From Desulfurellales bacterium (lineage in GTDB: Bacteria > Campylobacterota_A > Desulfurellia > Desulfurellales > Hippeaceae): DNA of 64,000 nucleotides. The stretch is from NCBI GenBank assembly GCA_027035575.1, contig JALVUQ010000008.1, forward strand, positions 1-64,000. The letters run 5' to 3'. Shown here in pieces: positions 26,190 through 36,661 of this stretch. Within the stretch, counting starts at the first letter, position 1, and every line of letters starts with the position of its first letter. The notes under the pieces are model-generated. The model ran no database searches. It was not told the DNA's origin and saw only the letters and a list, made by a program, of their open reading frames with translations. Both the position numbers and the translations under genes were made by a program.

Positions 26190-27306
26190 ATGATTAAAAG
26201 ATATTTGATGACACCGGGACCGACACCCGTGCCTGAGGATATTATGCTTCTTATGGCAAAACCCATCATTCATCACAGAACCGAAGAGTTTAAGACGGTT
26301 TTTAAAGAGACAAGGGAACTTGCAAAAAAGGTGTTTCAAACAAAAAACGATATGGCAATTTTTGCATCAAGCGGAACCGGGGCTATGGAGGCTTCGGTAT
26401 CCAACATCCTTTCTGAAAATGATACCGCTTTAAGCGTTGCTGCCGGTAAGTTCGGCGAACGATGGGGACAAATTATTAGAGCGTTCGGGGCACACCCCGT
26501 TGAACTTTCCTACGAATACGGCGATTTTGCAAAGGTAGAGGATATACAAAAAGCCTTAGAGAATAATCCTAAAATAAAAGCCGTTTTTATGCAGGCTTCC
26601 GAAACATCAACCGGGGTCTTCCATCCGATTGATGAGATAGGTTTGATGTTAAAAGAAAAATTCCCTGAGATTATTTTTGTTGTTGACGGCATTACGGCTA
26701 TCGGTGCGATAGATGTCAAAACGGATTTATGGAATGTGGATATTATGATAACAGGTTCTCAAAAAGCCCTGATGCTGCCGCCCGGCTTGTCAATAACAAG
26801 CGTCAGTGAAAAAGCCAAAAATACGATTGCAAAGACAAAAAACAGGCACTACTACTTCGATATATTGAAAGAACTGGCATCGGACGGTGGAAGTTATACA
26901 CCTGCCGTTACACTCATTTACGGACTGAATATGGCATTGAAAAAACTGCTTGATGAGGGATTGGAAAATGTATTCAAAAGGCATTCGCTTTTGGCTGAAG
27001 CTACAAGGGCAGCCGTTAATGCGCTCGGGCTTGAATTGTTGGCAAAAAGACCTGCTAACTCTTTAACAGCCATAAAAACACCTGTTGATTCAACGAAGGT
27101 TATAGAGTGTATGAAATCGTTTGGCGTTGATGTTTCAAACGGTCAGGGCAGCTTGAAAGGTAAAATAGTAAGAATCGCACACCTCGGATATTTCGACAAA
27201 CCAGATATCTTAACGGCAGTTTCGAGCTTGGAGATGGCTTTGAAATTATCAGGCGTTGATTTTAATTTCGGTGCGGGGATAAAAAAGGCTATGGAGATTT
27301 TTATCA

Positions 27307-27317
<11 letters not shown>
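26190..27317 (+). CDS. Class V PLP aminotransferase (alanine-glyoxylate/serine-pyruvate type)
   Basis: A 375-residue pyridoxal-phosphate enzyme. The start LMTPGPTPVPEDI and the motifs FASSGTGAMEASVSNIL, VVDGITAIGAIDV (cofactor-binding Asp166) and TGSQKALMLPPGL (Schiff-base Lys192) are those of the alanine-glyoxylate/serine-glyoxylate/phosphonate group. In anaerobes such enzymes may also serve serine or glycine formation; the exact amino donor is not clear from sequence. GGAG stands before the ATG. It overlaps hisZ by 11 bp and so belongs to the pnp-to-aroQ gene string. Confidence 0.9.
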
Positions 27318-29522
<2,205 letters not shown>

Positions 29523-29531
29523 GAGGGGGCT

Positions 29532-29867
29532 ATGTGTGTTTTTTGCGATATAGTAGCCGATAAAATACCGGCTCAAAAGGTATATGAGGATGAAAATTAC
29601 TTGGCATTTAAAGACATCAACCCGAAAGCACCGGTTCATATATTGATAATTCCGAAAAAGCATATAGAATACCTGTCGGATATTGATGATTCTAATAAAG
29701 ATATGGTAGCGGATATGGCTGTCATTGCAAATAAAATAGCAAAAGAGCTCAACATAGACAAAAGCGGCTACAGAATAGTTATAAATAACGGACCCGATTC
29801 AGGGCAGGAGGTTTTTCATCTTCATATGCACCTGCTGGGCGGCAAAAGAATGAGCTTTACAACTTGA
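29532..29867 (+). CDS. HIT family nucleotide hydrolase (HinT-like)
   Basis: A 111-residue histidine-triad protein. It starts with the zinc-like MCVFCDIVADKIPAQKVYEDE and ends with the catalytic triad HLHMHLLGGKRM. HinT-type enzymes hydrolyse adenosine 5'-phosphoramidates and related adducts; the physiological substrate is unknown. It is co-oriented with purA 9 bp upstream and has a GGAGGGGG ribosome-binding site. Confidence 0.93.
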   Translation: MCVFCDIVADKIPAQKVYEDENYLAFKDINPKAPVHILIIPKKHIEYLSDIDDSNKDMVADMAVIANKIAKELNIDKSGYRIVINNGPDSGQEVFHLHMHLLGGKRMSFTT

Positions 29868-29879
29868 AAAAGGGGTTGT

Positions 29880-30134
29880 ATGGAAACTTTAATGCTGGTT
29901 GAAAAGGCTGCAAAAGCCTTGGATGAAAAGGGCAGAATACCCTTTAGCGAAGAAGACATTAGAAATTACATAGAAGAAACTTTCAAACGGAGGCTCTCCT
30001 TGGATGAGGTAAAAGACGCTATAGATACATTGCTTATATCAAGCCAAAAGGAGGCTCCTATGAGAAAGTGTATCTATAAAGAAAAAAAGGGCGGATATTC
30101 GTATCTTTATGCCTGTTCTTTCGGTGCAAGATGA
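29880..30134 (+). CDS. Small protein of unknown function
   Basis: An 84-residue protein that I do not recognise. The first 50 residues look like a helical domain (MLVEKAAKALDEKGRIPFSE, then DIRNYIEETFKRRLSLDEVKD); the C-terminal part holds KKGGYSYLYACSFGAR. It could be a small winged-helix-like or regulatory protein. It has AGGGG before the ATG and overlaps aroQ by 4 bp, so it is very likely a real, co-translated gene. Confidence 0.6.
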   Translation: METLMLVEKAAKALDEKGRIPFSEEDIRNYIEETFKRRLSLDEVKDAIDTLLISSQKEAPMRKCIYKEKKGGYSYLYACSFGAR

Positions 30135-30577
30135 AAATATCAATAATTAACGGTCCCAATCTTAATATGTTGGGCACAAGAGAGCCTTCTTTATACGGAA
30201 ATCTAACCGTCTCTGATATAAATAGACAGATAGAGATTAAAGCCGATGAACTCGGTGTTGAGATAGACCTGTTTCAATCGAATATTGAGGGTGAAATAGT
30301 AGAAAAAATCCACAGCCTATACAACAATTTCGACGGCTTTATAATAAATGCGGCAGCTTATACACATACGAGCATAGCAATCAGAGACGCAGCTTTGTCT
30401 GTTTCTCTGCCCTTTATAGAGGTTCATCTGTCGAATGTATATAAAAGAGAACCCTTTAGGCACAAATCCTATCTTGCCGATATAGCTTTGGGTGTAATAT
30501 CCGGTTTCGGATACCTAAGCTACACTCTTGCACTGGAGGCTTTGGTTAAACACATCAAGGCTCAAGCACAAGCCTGA
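30131..30577 (+). CDS. aroQ: 3-Dehydroquinate dehydratase, type II
   Basis: Third step of the shikimate pathway. The 148-residue protein has the type II signature INGPNLNMLGTREPSLYG with the catalytic tyrosine, DLFQSNIEGEIVEKIH, GFIINAAAYTHTSIAIRDA, the catalytic histidine region IEVHLSNVYKREPFRHKS, and GFGYLSYTLAL. It overlaps the small gene upstream as ATGA. Its last 23 bp overlap the converging FGE-domain gene, so no terminator separates them. Confidence 0.95.
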   Translation: MKISIINGPNLNMLGTREPSLYGNLTVSDINRQIEIKADELGVEIDLFQSNIEGEIVEKIHSLYNNFDGFIINAAAYTHTSIAIRDAALSVSLPFIEVHLSNVYKREPFRHKSYLADIALGVISGFGYLSYTLALEALVKHIKAQAQA

Positions 30578-31646
30578 ATCCTATAAAATCGCTTATAAGA
30601 CCGGGCATATAGTTGCTTCTTGCAGAAAGCCTTGCATCCTCTTTTGTGCTGTACCAACTTCCGCCTCTTACCGATTTTGCCAAAGAGACATAAGGATTTA
30701 AATATACGGGATTATCCGTTTTACTAATCGAATAAGCTTTTGAATAGTATGTATCGTAGCACCATTCGGCGGCATTACCTATCATATCGTACAGTCCGTA
30801 TCTGTTTGGTAAAAATGAGCCTACGGGTGCGGTTGCTACATACCCGTCTTTACAGGGAAACGGTTTTTGGAGATAGCTTTTTATCTTATTATGAGCCGTA
30901 ATGTCATAGATATTCGCATACTTGCAGGCTGATTTGGCGTTATGCCAATAGGTATCCCTTTTTATTCCGGCTCTTGCGGCATATTCCCACTCCGCCTCCG
31001 TCGGCAGTCTGTATATCTCTTTTGTGTTTGCGTATAACCACTTTAAATACTGTTGTATCTGGTCCCACGAGACATTAACGACAGGTTGGTTGTCCTTGTT
31101 TAGGTTGTACAGTTTGCTCTGTCCGCTGTTGTGAGCGGCATCGAACATCTTAAACTGTTTGTTTGTGACTTCGTACTGACCCATAAAAAAACCGTTTACA
31201 CACACCTTGTGCGGCGGTTTTTCATCTTTTCTTGCCAAAGAATCGTCTTTGTTTGCACCCATAATATAACACCCGCCTGGTATGTATATAAACTTCATTC
31301 CGAGGGCATTTGTATAGTGTCGAGGACGTACAAGCAAGCTCCAGGTTGCACCATTCGGCAAACCGTTTGGAAAATCCTTAAATACATCCCAATATATTTT
31401 TTTATTCAATCCTGCACTGACAAGCCCGACATCGCCTTCAAGATGCAGGTTTCTGGTTGAATAAATATGACCTTTGGTTCTGATTTGTAATCCTACGACA
31501 AACTGTTTCGTACTATTGCCCGGTATGTCGTAATAAAACACCATATAATTGCCTTCAACTCTTGCCGATGCGTTTTTATAGTTTGCGGCTTTGACATTTA
31601 TTGAAAAAACGATAATAACAAACAGCAGCGATAAATATTTAAGCAT
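30555..31646 (-). CDS. Secreted FGE-sulfatase/SUMF1-domain protein, non-catalytic type
   Basis: A 363-residue exported protein. The signal peptide MLKYLSLLFVIIVFSINVKA is followed by a beta-rich domain of about 90 residues and then an FGE-like domain (about 110-363): MKFIYIPGGCYIMGANKDD, FFMGQYEVTNKQFKMFD, RLPTEAEWEYAARAG, YDMIGNAAEWCYD, SVRGGSWYSTKEDARLSARS and IGFRLV. The cysteine pair of true formylglycine-generating enzymes is missing from the GGSW...R.AARS segment, so it is not expected to oxidise sulfatases. Family relatives act as cell-surface lipoproteins, gliding factors or binding domains; the role here is unknown. Confidence 0.82.
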   Translation of the reverse strand: MLKYLSLLFVIIVFSINVKAANYKNASARVEGNYMVFYYDIPGNSTKQFVVGLQIRTKGHIYSTRNLHLEGDVGLVSAGLNKKIYWDVFKDFPNGLPNGATWSLLVRPRHYTNALGMKFIYIPGGCYIMGANKDDSLARKDEKPPHKVCVNGFFMGQYEVTNKQFKMFDAAHNSGQSKLYNLNKDNQPVVNVSWDQIQQYLKWLYANTKEIYRLPTEAEWEYAARAGIKRDTYWHNAKSACKYANIYDITAHNKIKSYLQKPFPCKDGYVATAPVGSFLPNRYGLYDMIGNAAEWCYDTYYSKAYSISKTDNPVYLNPYVSLAKSVRGGSWYSTKEDARLSARSNYMPGLISDFIGFRLVLEP

Positions 31647-31704
31647 TTTAACACCTCACTTTTAAAAATAGTACCTATATATTAATCGGATTTCAAGGCA
31701 AAAA

Positions 31705-31779
31705 TGGTAGCCCCAAGGGGAGTCGAACCCCTGTTTTCGGCGTGAGAGGCCGACGTCCTAACCACTAGACGATAGGGCC
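31705..31779 (-). tRNA. tRNA-Glu (anticodon CUC)
   Basis: The minus strand folds into a cloverleaf. The acceptor stem is GGCCCTA/TGGGGCT with two wobble pairs, the D arm contains TAGTGGTTAGG, the anticodon loop is CTCTCAC on a TCGGC/GCCGA stem, and the T arm is AGGGG-TTCGACT-CCCCT. CCA is encoded. It lies 10 bp downstream of tRNA-Gln and is probably on the same transcript. Confidence 0.93.
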
Positions 31780-31789
31780 ACAAAATAAA

Positions 31790-31863
31790 TGGCTGGGATG
31801 CAGGGATTCGAACCCCGACCAGCGGATCCAGAGTCCGCTGTCCTACCATTAGACGACATCCCA
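31790..31863 (-). tRNA. tRNA-Gln (anticodon CUG)
   Basis: The minus-strand cloverleaf has acceptor stem TGGGATG/CATCCCA, D arm with TAATGGTAGG, anticodon loop CTCTGGA on a GCGGA/TCCGC stem, T arm with GGTTCGAATCC, and encoded GCCA end. The unpaired or weak first base U is typical of glutamine tRNAs. Confidence 0.93.
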
Positions 31864-31875
31864 ATGCGAGTGAAA

Positions 31876-31903
31876 ATTTTATAAGTTTATGCCTAAAAGT
31901 CAA
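31876..31903 (-). promoter_or_regulatory. Promoter of the tRNA-Gln/tRNA-Glu pair
   Basis: On the minus strand TTGACT (31903-31898), 16 bp, TAAAAT (31881-31876). It lies directly upstream of tRNA-Gln, leaving only a few leader bases. Confidence 0.5.
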
Positions 31904-32023
31904 GAAAATTATATCCGTTTGCCTATAAAAAGCACAAACCTGCGGTTTAGACAGGTTGGTTTTGAGCGCTTTTTACGGTGTTTGAATTAAAACTTAAAAA
32001 AAGTTAAGGTTAAATTTTTTTGT

Positions 32024-32051
32024 TTGACTAAACCGACGTTGTGTTTACAAT
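32024..32051 (+). promoter_or_regulatory. Promoter of the Sel1-repeat gene
   Basis: TTGACT (32024-32029), 16 bp, TACAAT (32046-32051). The predicted start, about 32058, is three bases before the ATG. Confidence 0.5.
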
Positions 32052-32060
32052 AAACTTGTT

Positions 32061-32507
32061 ATGCTTAGAAAATCGGCATTTGTAATAATCATACTTCTAT
32101 TGACCTTGCAGGTTGCCAAATCTCAATCAATAGAACAGCTCTTTAAAAATAACAGCAAAAACAGCTTTGAAACAATTTTGTCGTTAGCAAAAAAAGGTAA
32201 TGTAGAGGCTATGTATTATGTCGGTCTTTCTTATGAAATAGGTCAGGGCACAAGATTAAATTACAAAAAAGCCTTTATCTGGTATAAGAAGGCTGCCAAT
32301 ACCGGCTGGAGCAGGGCTCAATACAATCTGGCTTTTTTATATAAGTACGGCTACGGAACAAAAAAGAATATGATTCAATCATACAAGTGGTTTTATATAT
32401 CCGGTCATATCTATGAGTGCGATTTGGATGCTCAACAGATGAGTGAAAAAGAGGTAGAAAAAGCCGTAGCCGAGGCTCTGGAGTGGGAGCAAAATCATAA
32501 TGGGTAA
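32061..32507 (+). CDS. Secreted Sel1-like repeat protein
   Basis: A 148-residue exported protein. The signal peptide MLRKSAFVIIILLLTLQVAK ends near SQS, followed by two Sel1-type helical repeats: GNVEAMYYVGLSYEIGQGTR then YKKAFIWYKKAANTGWSRAQ and YNLAFLYKYGYGTKKNMIQS. Such repeats bind other proteins, often in the envelope; no partner can be named. No ribosome-binding site is visible upstream, and the promoter suggests a leaderless mRNA. It is 36 bp from the first MutS-like gene and may be co-transcribed with the pair. Confidence 0.82.
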   Translation: MLRKSAFVIIILLLTLQVAKSQSIEQLFKNNSKNSFETILSLAKKGNVEAMYYVGLSYEIGQGTRLNYKKAFIWYKKAANTGWSRAQYNLAFLYKYGYGTKKNMIQSYKWFYISGHIYECDLDAQQMSEKEVEKAVAEALEWEQNHNG

Positions 32508-32543
32508 TGTAAGAGAATATTTATACCCTGCACAGATGAAGAT

Positions 32544-34076
32544 ATGACATTCAAAAGCATCCTATTCAAAAAAGAGGAGGAGTTTGACCCCTCCCAACAA
32601 GAGCCGAAGTTTTTTGCAGATTTAAACCTAAACCTGATAGTTGACGAGATAACAAAAACAAAAGAAGCCTACGATTTAAAGCCGTTTTTTTATCACAGTC
32701 TTAAAAGTGTGGACAACATAACGTACCGCCAGAAGATTTTAAAGGATATAGAACAAGAGGACGTGTTCGGCGCTTTAAAAGAGTTTGAGTCAGCGATGAA
32801 TGCGGTAAAAAGCGGATTGGAAAAGGTTGAAAAACTTTCCTGCAAATATCAAAAGGAGCGTTGGTTTCTCGATTCGGTGGATTTGTACTGCTACGGGGTT
32901 GTAAAGCTGCATTCATCTCTGTCTTCGCTAACGGTTAATTCCGAAGGACTTTTGTCTTTTTCCTCTTATCTTGAATCGTATATTGCATCGGATAAATTTA
33001 AAGAGATGCTTGAACACACAAAAATACTGAAACAAGGTTTGGATGAGGTTAAATATACACTCTTTATAAAAGAAAACAAAATAAGAGTGGAAAATTATAA
33101 AAACGAAGAGGATTACGGGAAAACAATTCTCGAGGTGTTCGAACGTTTCAGGCAGTTTGATGTTGAGGATTTTAAAGCTGAATTTCACAAATCAGAATAT
33201 GCAAACCACATAGAAATAGAAATTTTGAAGTGCGTGGCTAAATTAAACCGGGCTCTCTTTGATGATTTGGAAGGGTACTGTTTGACATACGAAAACTTTA
33301 TCGATGAATATATTAAAAAGTTCAACAAAGAAGTGCAGTTTTACATCTCTTATCTGGAGTATATCAAACCTTTGGAGGATTTGCAGCTTAGGTTTTGCTA
33401 CCCTCAAACGGTTCAATCCAAAAACGACATACAAAACCAAGAGGGCTTCGATATGGCTTTGGGGCATAAACTTGCAAAAGAAGACAGAGCAGTTGTCAGC
33501 AACGATTTTTATTTAAAAGGCAAAGAGCGCATTATTATAGTAACAGGACCCAATCAAGGAGGAAAAACGACATTTGCAAGGGCATTCGGTCAGATACATT
33601 TTTTGGCCTCTTTGGGATTAAAGGTTCCGGGCTCAAAAGCCAAACTTCTGTTGTTCGATAATATCTTTACCCATTTTGAGAAGGAAGAGTCAATTCAAAC
33701 CTTAATAGGCAAACTGGAAAACGACCTTGTGAGGATAAAGGATATTTTAGAAAAAGCCACAGACAGAAGTATAGTTATTATGAATGAAATATTCTCATCA
33801 ACCAGCCTTCACGATGCACTGTTTTTGGCTCAACAGGTGTTAAAAGAAATAATTGAAGCCGATTCCTTATGTGTTTTTGTGACATTTCTCGATGCGCTTA
33901 CCGAATTAAGCGATAAAATTGTGAGTATGACAAGCACCGTTAAAGATGACGATGTAAGCTTGAGAACGTATAAAATCATAAGAAGGCAGGCAGACGGCAT
34001 TGCCTATGCAATATCGATAGCAAAAAAACACAGCTTAACCTATGAATGTCTCATTGACAGGTTGAAGAGAAACTAA
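32544..34076 (+). CDS. MutS-family ATPase-domain protein A (first of tandem pair)
   Basis: A 510-residue protein whose last ~200 residues are a MutS-type ABC ATPase. Walker A is GPNQGGKTT at 335-343 (standard GPNMGGKST), Walker B ends SIVIMNEIFSST with Asn414-Glu415 where MutS has Asp-Glu, and the switch segment reads FVTFLDALTEL with Phe448 replacing the usual histidine of the ATH(Y/F).EL motif. The first ~325 residues are helical, comparable to the MutS core/lever region, with no mismatch-recognition or connector domain. The segment TYRQKILKD near residue 60 recurs in protein B. It is unlikely to do ordinary mismatch repair; function unknown. It is likely to pair with protein B, 3 bp downstream. 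Confidence 0.8.
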   Translation: MTFKSILFKKEEEFDPSQQEPKFFADLNLNLIVDEITKTKEAYDLKPFFYHSLKSVDNITYRQKILKDIEQEDVFGALKEFESAMNAVKSGLEKVEKLSCKYQKERWFLDSVDLYCYGVVKLHSSLSSLTVNSEGLLSFSSYLESYIASDKFKEMLEHTKILKQGLDEVKYTLFIKENKIRVENYKNEEDYGKTILEVFERFRQFDVEDFKAEFHKSEYANHIEIEILKCVAKLNRALFDDLEGYCLTYENFIDEYIKKFNKEVQFYISYLEYIKPLEDLQLRFCYPQTVQSKNDIQNQEGFDMALGHKLAKEDRAVVSNDFYLKGKERIIIVTGPNQGGKTTFARAFGQIHFLASLGLKVPGSKAKLLLFDNIFTHFEKEESIQTLIGKLENDLVRIKDILEKATDRSIVIMNEIFSSTSLHDALFLAQQVLKEIIEADSLCVFVTFLDALTELSDKIVSMTSTVKDDDVSLRTYKIIRRQADGIAYAISIAKKHSLTYECLIDRLKRN

Positions 34077-34079
34077 AAA

Positions 34080-35576
34080 ATGAAAGTGTTTTTGATGTAT
34101 AAGGATAGGGATTTCAACTTAAACTCTCCTTTGTGCGAACTGTCTGAAAATACGGCTTACGATTTGGAGTTGGATACGATTTTCAAGGCTATGGCAAAGG
34201 AAGACGAATTTTTCTATAAGGTTTCAAAGAAAGCCGTTTTGGAGAGCCTTGTTGATGTCGAGACCATACTCTACAGGCAGGAAGTTTTGAAGGATTGCAT
34301 TAAAAACGAGGATGCCGTAAAAAAGCTGTATGACATAGCCGTTCAATCAATAGAGTTTGAAAAGAAAGCCTACTTTCTGTTTTTTAACAAATACCCGGAA
34401 AGTGTGCTTCACAGCTCTGTCAGGCTTATGGAGATGTTCACCGAAACCCTAAACGATTTAAAAAATCTTGCCGTTGAAAATAGGGATAAATTTTCCTCCG
34501 AAGGGTTTAAACGTTTTTTTGAAATGGTTGAGAAAGAGCTTAGCGATGACTATTTTGCATTGATTAAAAAGCACCTGAAAAACCTGGAGTTTAGAGGCGG
34601 TATGTTAATTAGTGCCGAGTTGGGCAGCGGAAACAGAGGTAAAAATTTTATTTTGAGAGAACTTAAAGAGGAAAACAGAAGCTTTGTTGAGAGAATATTT
34701 TCAAAAAGGAAGGACTCATATTTAATCACTATACACGAACGAGACGAAGCAGGTGCAAAAGCACTTGGAGAATTAAGGAATAAAGGTATAAACTCCGTTG
34801 CGAATGCCGTCTTTAAATCAGCCAAACATATATTGAATTTTTTTGAAATCTTAAAAACAGAAGTGGCGTTTTATCTTGCCGCTGTAAATTTGTATAAGAA
34901 ACTTAAATCACTAAACGAGCAGATATGCTTCCCCGTTCCGCTTAAAAAAGAAACAAGAAAACTGGTTTTTAGTGGTTTATACGATGTATGCCTTGCTTTG
35001 ACCTTAAATAAAAAGGTTGTGGATAATACGCTTGACACTAAGGATAAAAACATCTCCCTGTTTATAATAACCGGAGCAAATCACGGCGGAAAGTCAACAT
35101 TTTTAAGGAGTGTGGGGTTGGCAAAACTGATGATGCAGTGCGGTATGTTTGTTGCCGCCGACTCTTTTTCGTCAAACATAAACAGCAATATATTTACGCA
35201 CTACAAAAGAAAAGAGGATGTAGAGATGGAAAGCGGTAAATTTGACGAAGAGATGAAAAGGATGAGCCTTATTGTTGACAAACTGAAAAAAGACTCCCTT
35301 GTTCTGTTTAACGAATCGTTTGCATCTACAAACGAGATAGAGGGCTCGGAGGTTTCAAAACAGATAGTTTCGGCTTTAATGGAGTATGGTACGGAGATGT
35401 TGTTTGTAACGCATATGTACAAATTTGCCGGCGATTTCTATGAAAAAGGTTTAAGCAGCGTAATGTTCTTGAGAGCAGAAAGAAAGGATGACGGCAGCAG
35501 AACATACAAAATAGAAGAGGGTAAACCCCTAAAAACAAGTCACGGCAAGGACATATACCGGAAGGTATTCGGATAG
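34080..35576 (+). CDS. MutS-family ATPase-domain protein B (second of tandem pair)
   Basis: A 498-residue paralogue of the gene just upstream. It has a helical region to about residue 325, containing LYRQEVLKD at about 64-72, then Walker A GANHGGKST at 332-340, Walker B SLVLFNESFASTNEIEG with Asn411-Glu412, and FVTHMYKFAG, which keeps the switch histidine (His445) lost in protein A. The Asn in Walker B is shared by both proteins. One subunit with and one without the switch histidine suggests a heterodimer with unequal ATP sites, as in eukaryotic MutS homologues. There is no DNA-clamp or mismatch domain by eye. It follows protein A after 3 bp; tRNA-Leu is 91 bp downstream. Confidence 0.8.
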   Translation: MKVFLMYKDRDFNLNSPLCELSENTAYDLELDTIFKAMAKEDEFFYKVSKKAVLESLVDVETILYRQEVLKDCIKNEDAVKKLYDIAVQSIEFEKKAYFLFFNKYPESVLHSSVRLMEMFTETLNDLKNLAVENRDKFSSEGFKRFFEMVEKELSDDYFALIKKHLKNLEFRGGMLISAELGSGNRGKNFILRELKEENRSFVERIFSKRKDSYLITIHERDEAGAKALGELRNKGINSVANAVFKSAKHILNFFEILKTEVAFYLAAVNLYKKLKSLNEQICFPVPLKKETRKLVFSGLYDVCLALTLNKKVVDNTLDTKDKNISLFIITGANHGGKSTFLRSVGLAKLMMQCGMFVAADSFSSNINSNIFTHYKRKEDVEMESGKFDEEMKRMSLIVDKLKKDSLVLFNESFASTNEIEGSEVSKQIVSALMEYGTEMLFVTHMYKFAGDFYEKGLSSVMFLRAERKDDGSRTYKIEEGKPLKTSHGKDIYRKVFG

Positions 35577-35624
35577 TTTATGCCGTTTAAGACAGCATTG
35601 CATTGCAAAATGTTTATAATTCCT

Positions 35625-35654
35625 TTGACAACTACACACCCGTTTTGCTATACA
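35625..35654 (+). promoter_or_regulatory. Promoter of tRNA-Leu
   Basis: TTGACA (35625-35630), 18 bp, TATACA (35649-35654). The predicted start is about 7 bases before the mature tRNA. Confidence 0.5.
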
Positions 35655-35667
35655 TAATGCACCGTTT

Positions 35668-35752
35668 GCGAGCGTGGCGGAACTGGTAGACGCGCTAGAC
35701 TTAGGATCTAGTGCCGGAAGGCGTGGGAGTTCGAGTCTCCCCGCTCGCACCA
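35668..35752 (+). tRNA. tRNA-Leu (anticodon UAG)
   Basis: An 85-base class II tRNA: acceptor stem GCGAGCG/CGCTCGC, D arm with AACTGGTAGACGC, anticodon loop CTTAGGA on a CTAGA/TCTAG stem, variable arm TGCCGGAAGGCGT, T arm GGGAG-TTCGAGT-CTCCC and encoded CCA. The long variable arm is typical of leucine. Confidence 0.95.
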
Positions 35753-35763
35753 TTTGTTCAACC

Positions 35764-36648
35764 CTAAACTATAATGTCTTTTTTATCATTTCTATTATAT
35801 TCACACTGAAAAGTTGTGTGTGATATGCCGAATTTTTTATTAAGCAGTTCTTCAAGTGTATCGATAACCCTATTTGACTCTGAAAGCGTGACATTTTTAT
35901 TAAAATCCAGGTGCGCCTCAAGGTTTATGTTGTGTTCGTCGAGTTTCCATATATGTAAGTGGTGTATGTTATCAATTTGAGGCAAACTTTCCACAACACT
36001 CACCAATTTCTCTATCTCCACCTCTTTCGGTGCAAACTGCATTAAAATGGCAGCTGTCTCTTTTATAAGTTTTAAGCTCGATACGATTAAGTATAAGGCA
36101 ATCAATAGAGAAATTATCGGGTCAACCCAAAACAACCCGAAGTAATACATCAAAATACCGCCTGCAACAACCGCAACCGATGTAACAACATCGCTTAAAA
36201 GATGAAGATAGACGGCTTTTATATTGAGGCTGTCGTGAGAATCGCCTTTAACAAATAAAACCGAGAGCGTGTTCAATGCTATGCTCAAAAGCCCCAAGCC
36301 AATTACCCAAATAGAGTTTATGTTTGCAGGATGCCGCAGTTTATTAAAAGCCTCGATAATTAAAAACAAGGCTACGCCGATAAGAATCGATGCGTTAAAC
36401 AATGCCGCCAGAATTTCCGCTCTTTTATAGCCGAATGTTTTCTCTTTTGTGTCGGGATATGTGGAGAGTCTGTTTGCAATATAGGCTATCAAAAGCGCCA
36501 AAACATCGCTGAAGTTATGCAGGGCATCACTTAAAAGCGCAAGCGAGCCGGATGCCAGCCCGCCTATTATTTGAGACAGAGTAATGATTATGTTCAAAAC
36601 CACAGTCATAAAAAGCTTTTTGCCCTGTACGTGATGGGTGTGAGGCAT
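35764..36648 (-). CDS. Cation diffusion facilitator (CzcD/ZitB-like) metal exporter
   Basis: A 294-residue inner-membrane antiporter that exports zinc or similar divalent metals. It has a histidine-containing N-terminus (MPHTHHVQGKK), six hydrophobic helices with paired metal-site motifs DALHNFSD in the second and HLLSDVVTS in the fifth, and a cytoplasmic C-terminal domain from about residue 205 with IHHLHIWKLDEHNINLEAHL. It lies 13 bp after the RND pump gene and so probably belongs to the TetR-controlled efflux operon, last of five genes. Confidence 0.9.
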   Translation of the reverse strand: MPHTHHVQGKKLFMTVVLNIIITLSQIIGGLASGSLALLSDALHNFSDVLALLIAYIANRLSTYPDTKEKTFGYKRAEILAALFNASILIGVALFLIIEAFNKLRHPANINSIWVIGLGLLSIALNTLSVLFVKGDSHDSLNIKAVYLHLLSDVVTSVAVVAGGILMYYFGLFWVDPIISLLIALYLIVSSLKLIKETAAILMQFAPKEVEIEKLVSVVESLPQIDNIHHLHIWKLDEHNINLEAHLDFNKNVTLSESNRVIDTLEELLNKKFGISHTTFQCEYNRNDKKDIIV

Positions 36649-36661
36649 AATCTCCCTTTTT

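Noticed and set aside
31920-31975. Hairpin AACCTG...CAGGTT upstream of the Sel1 gene
   Set aside because: The stem is short, and the T run is separated from it; function uncertain.
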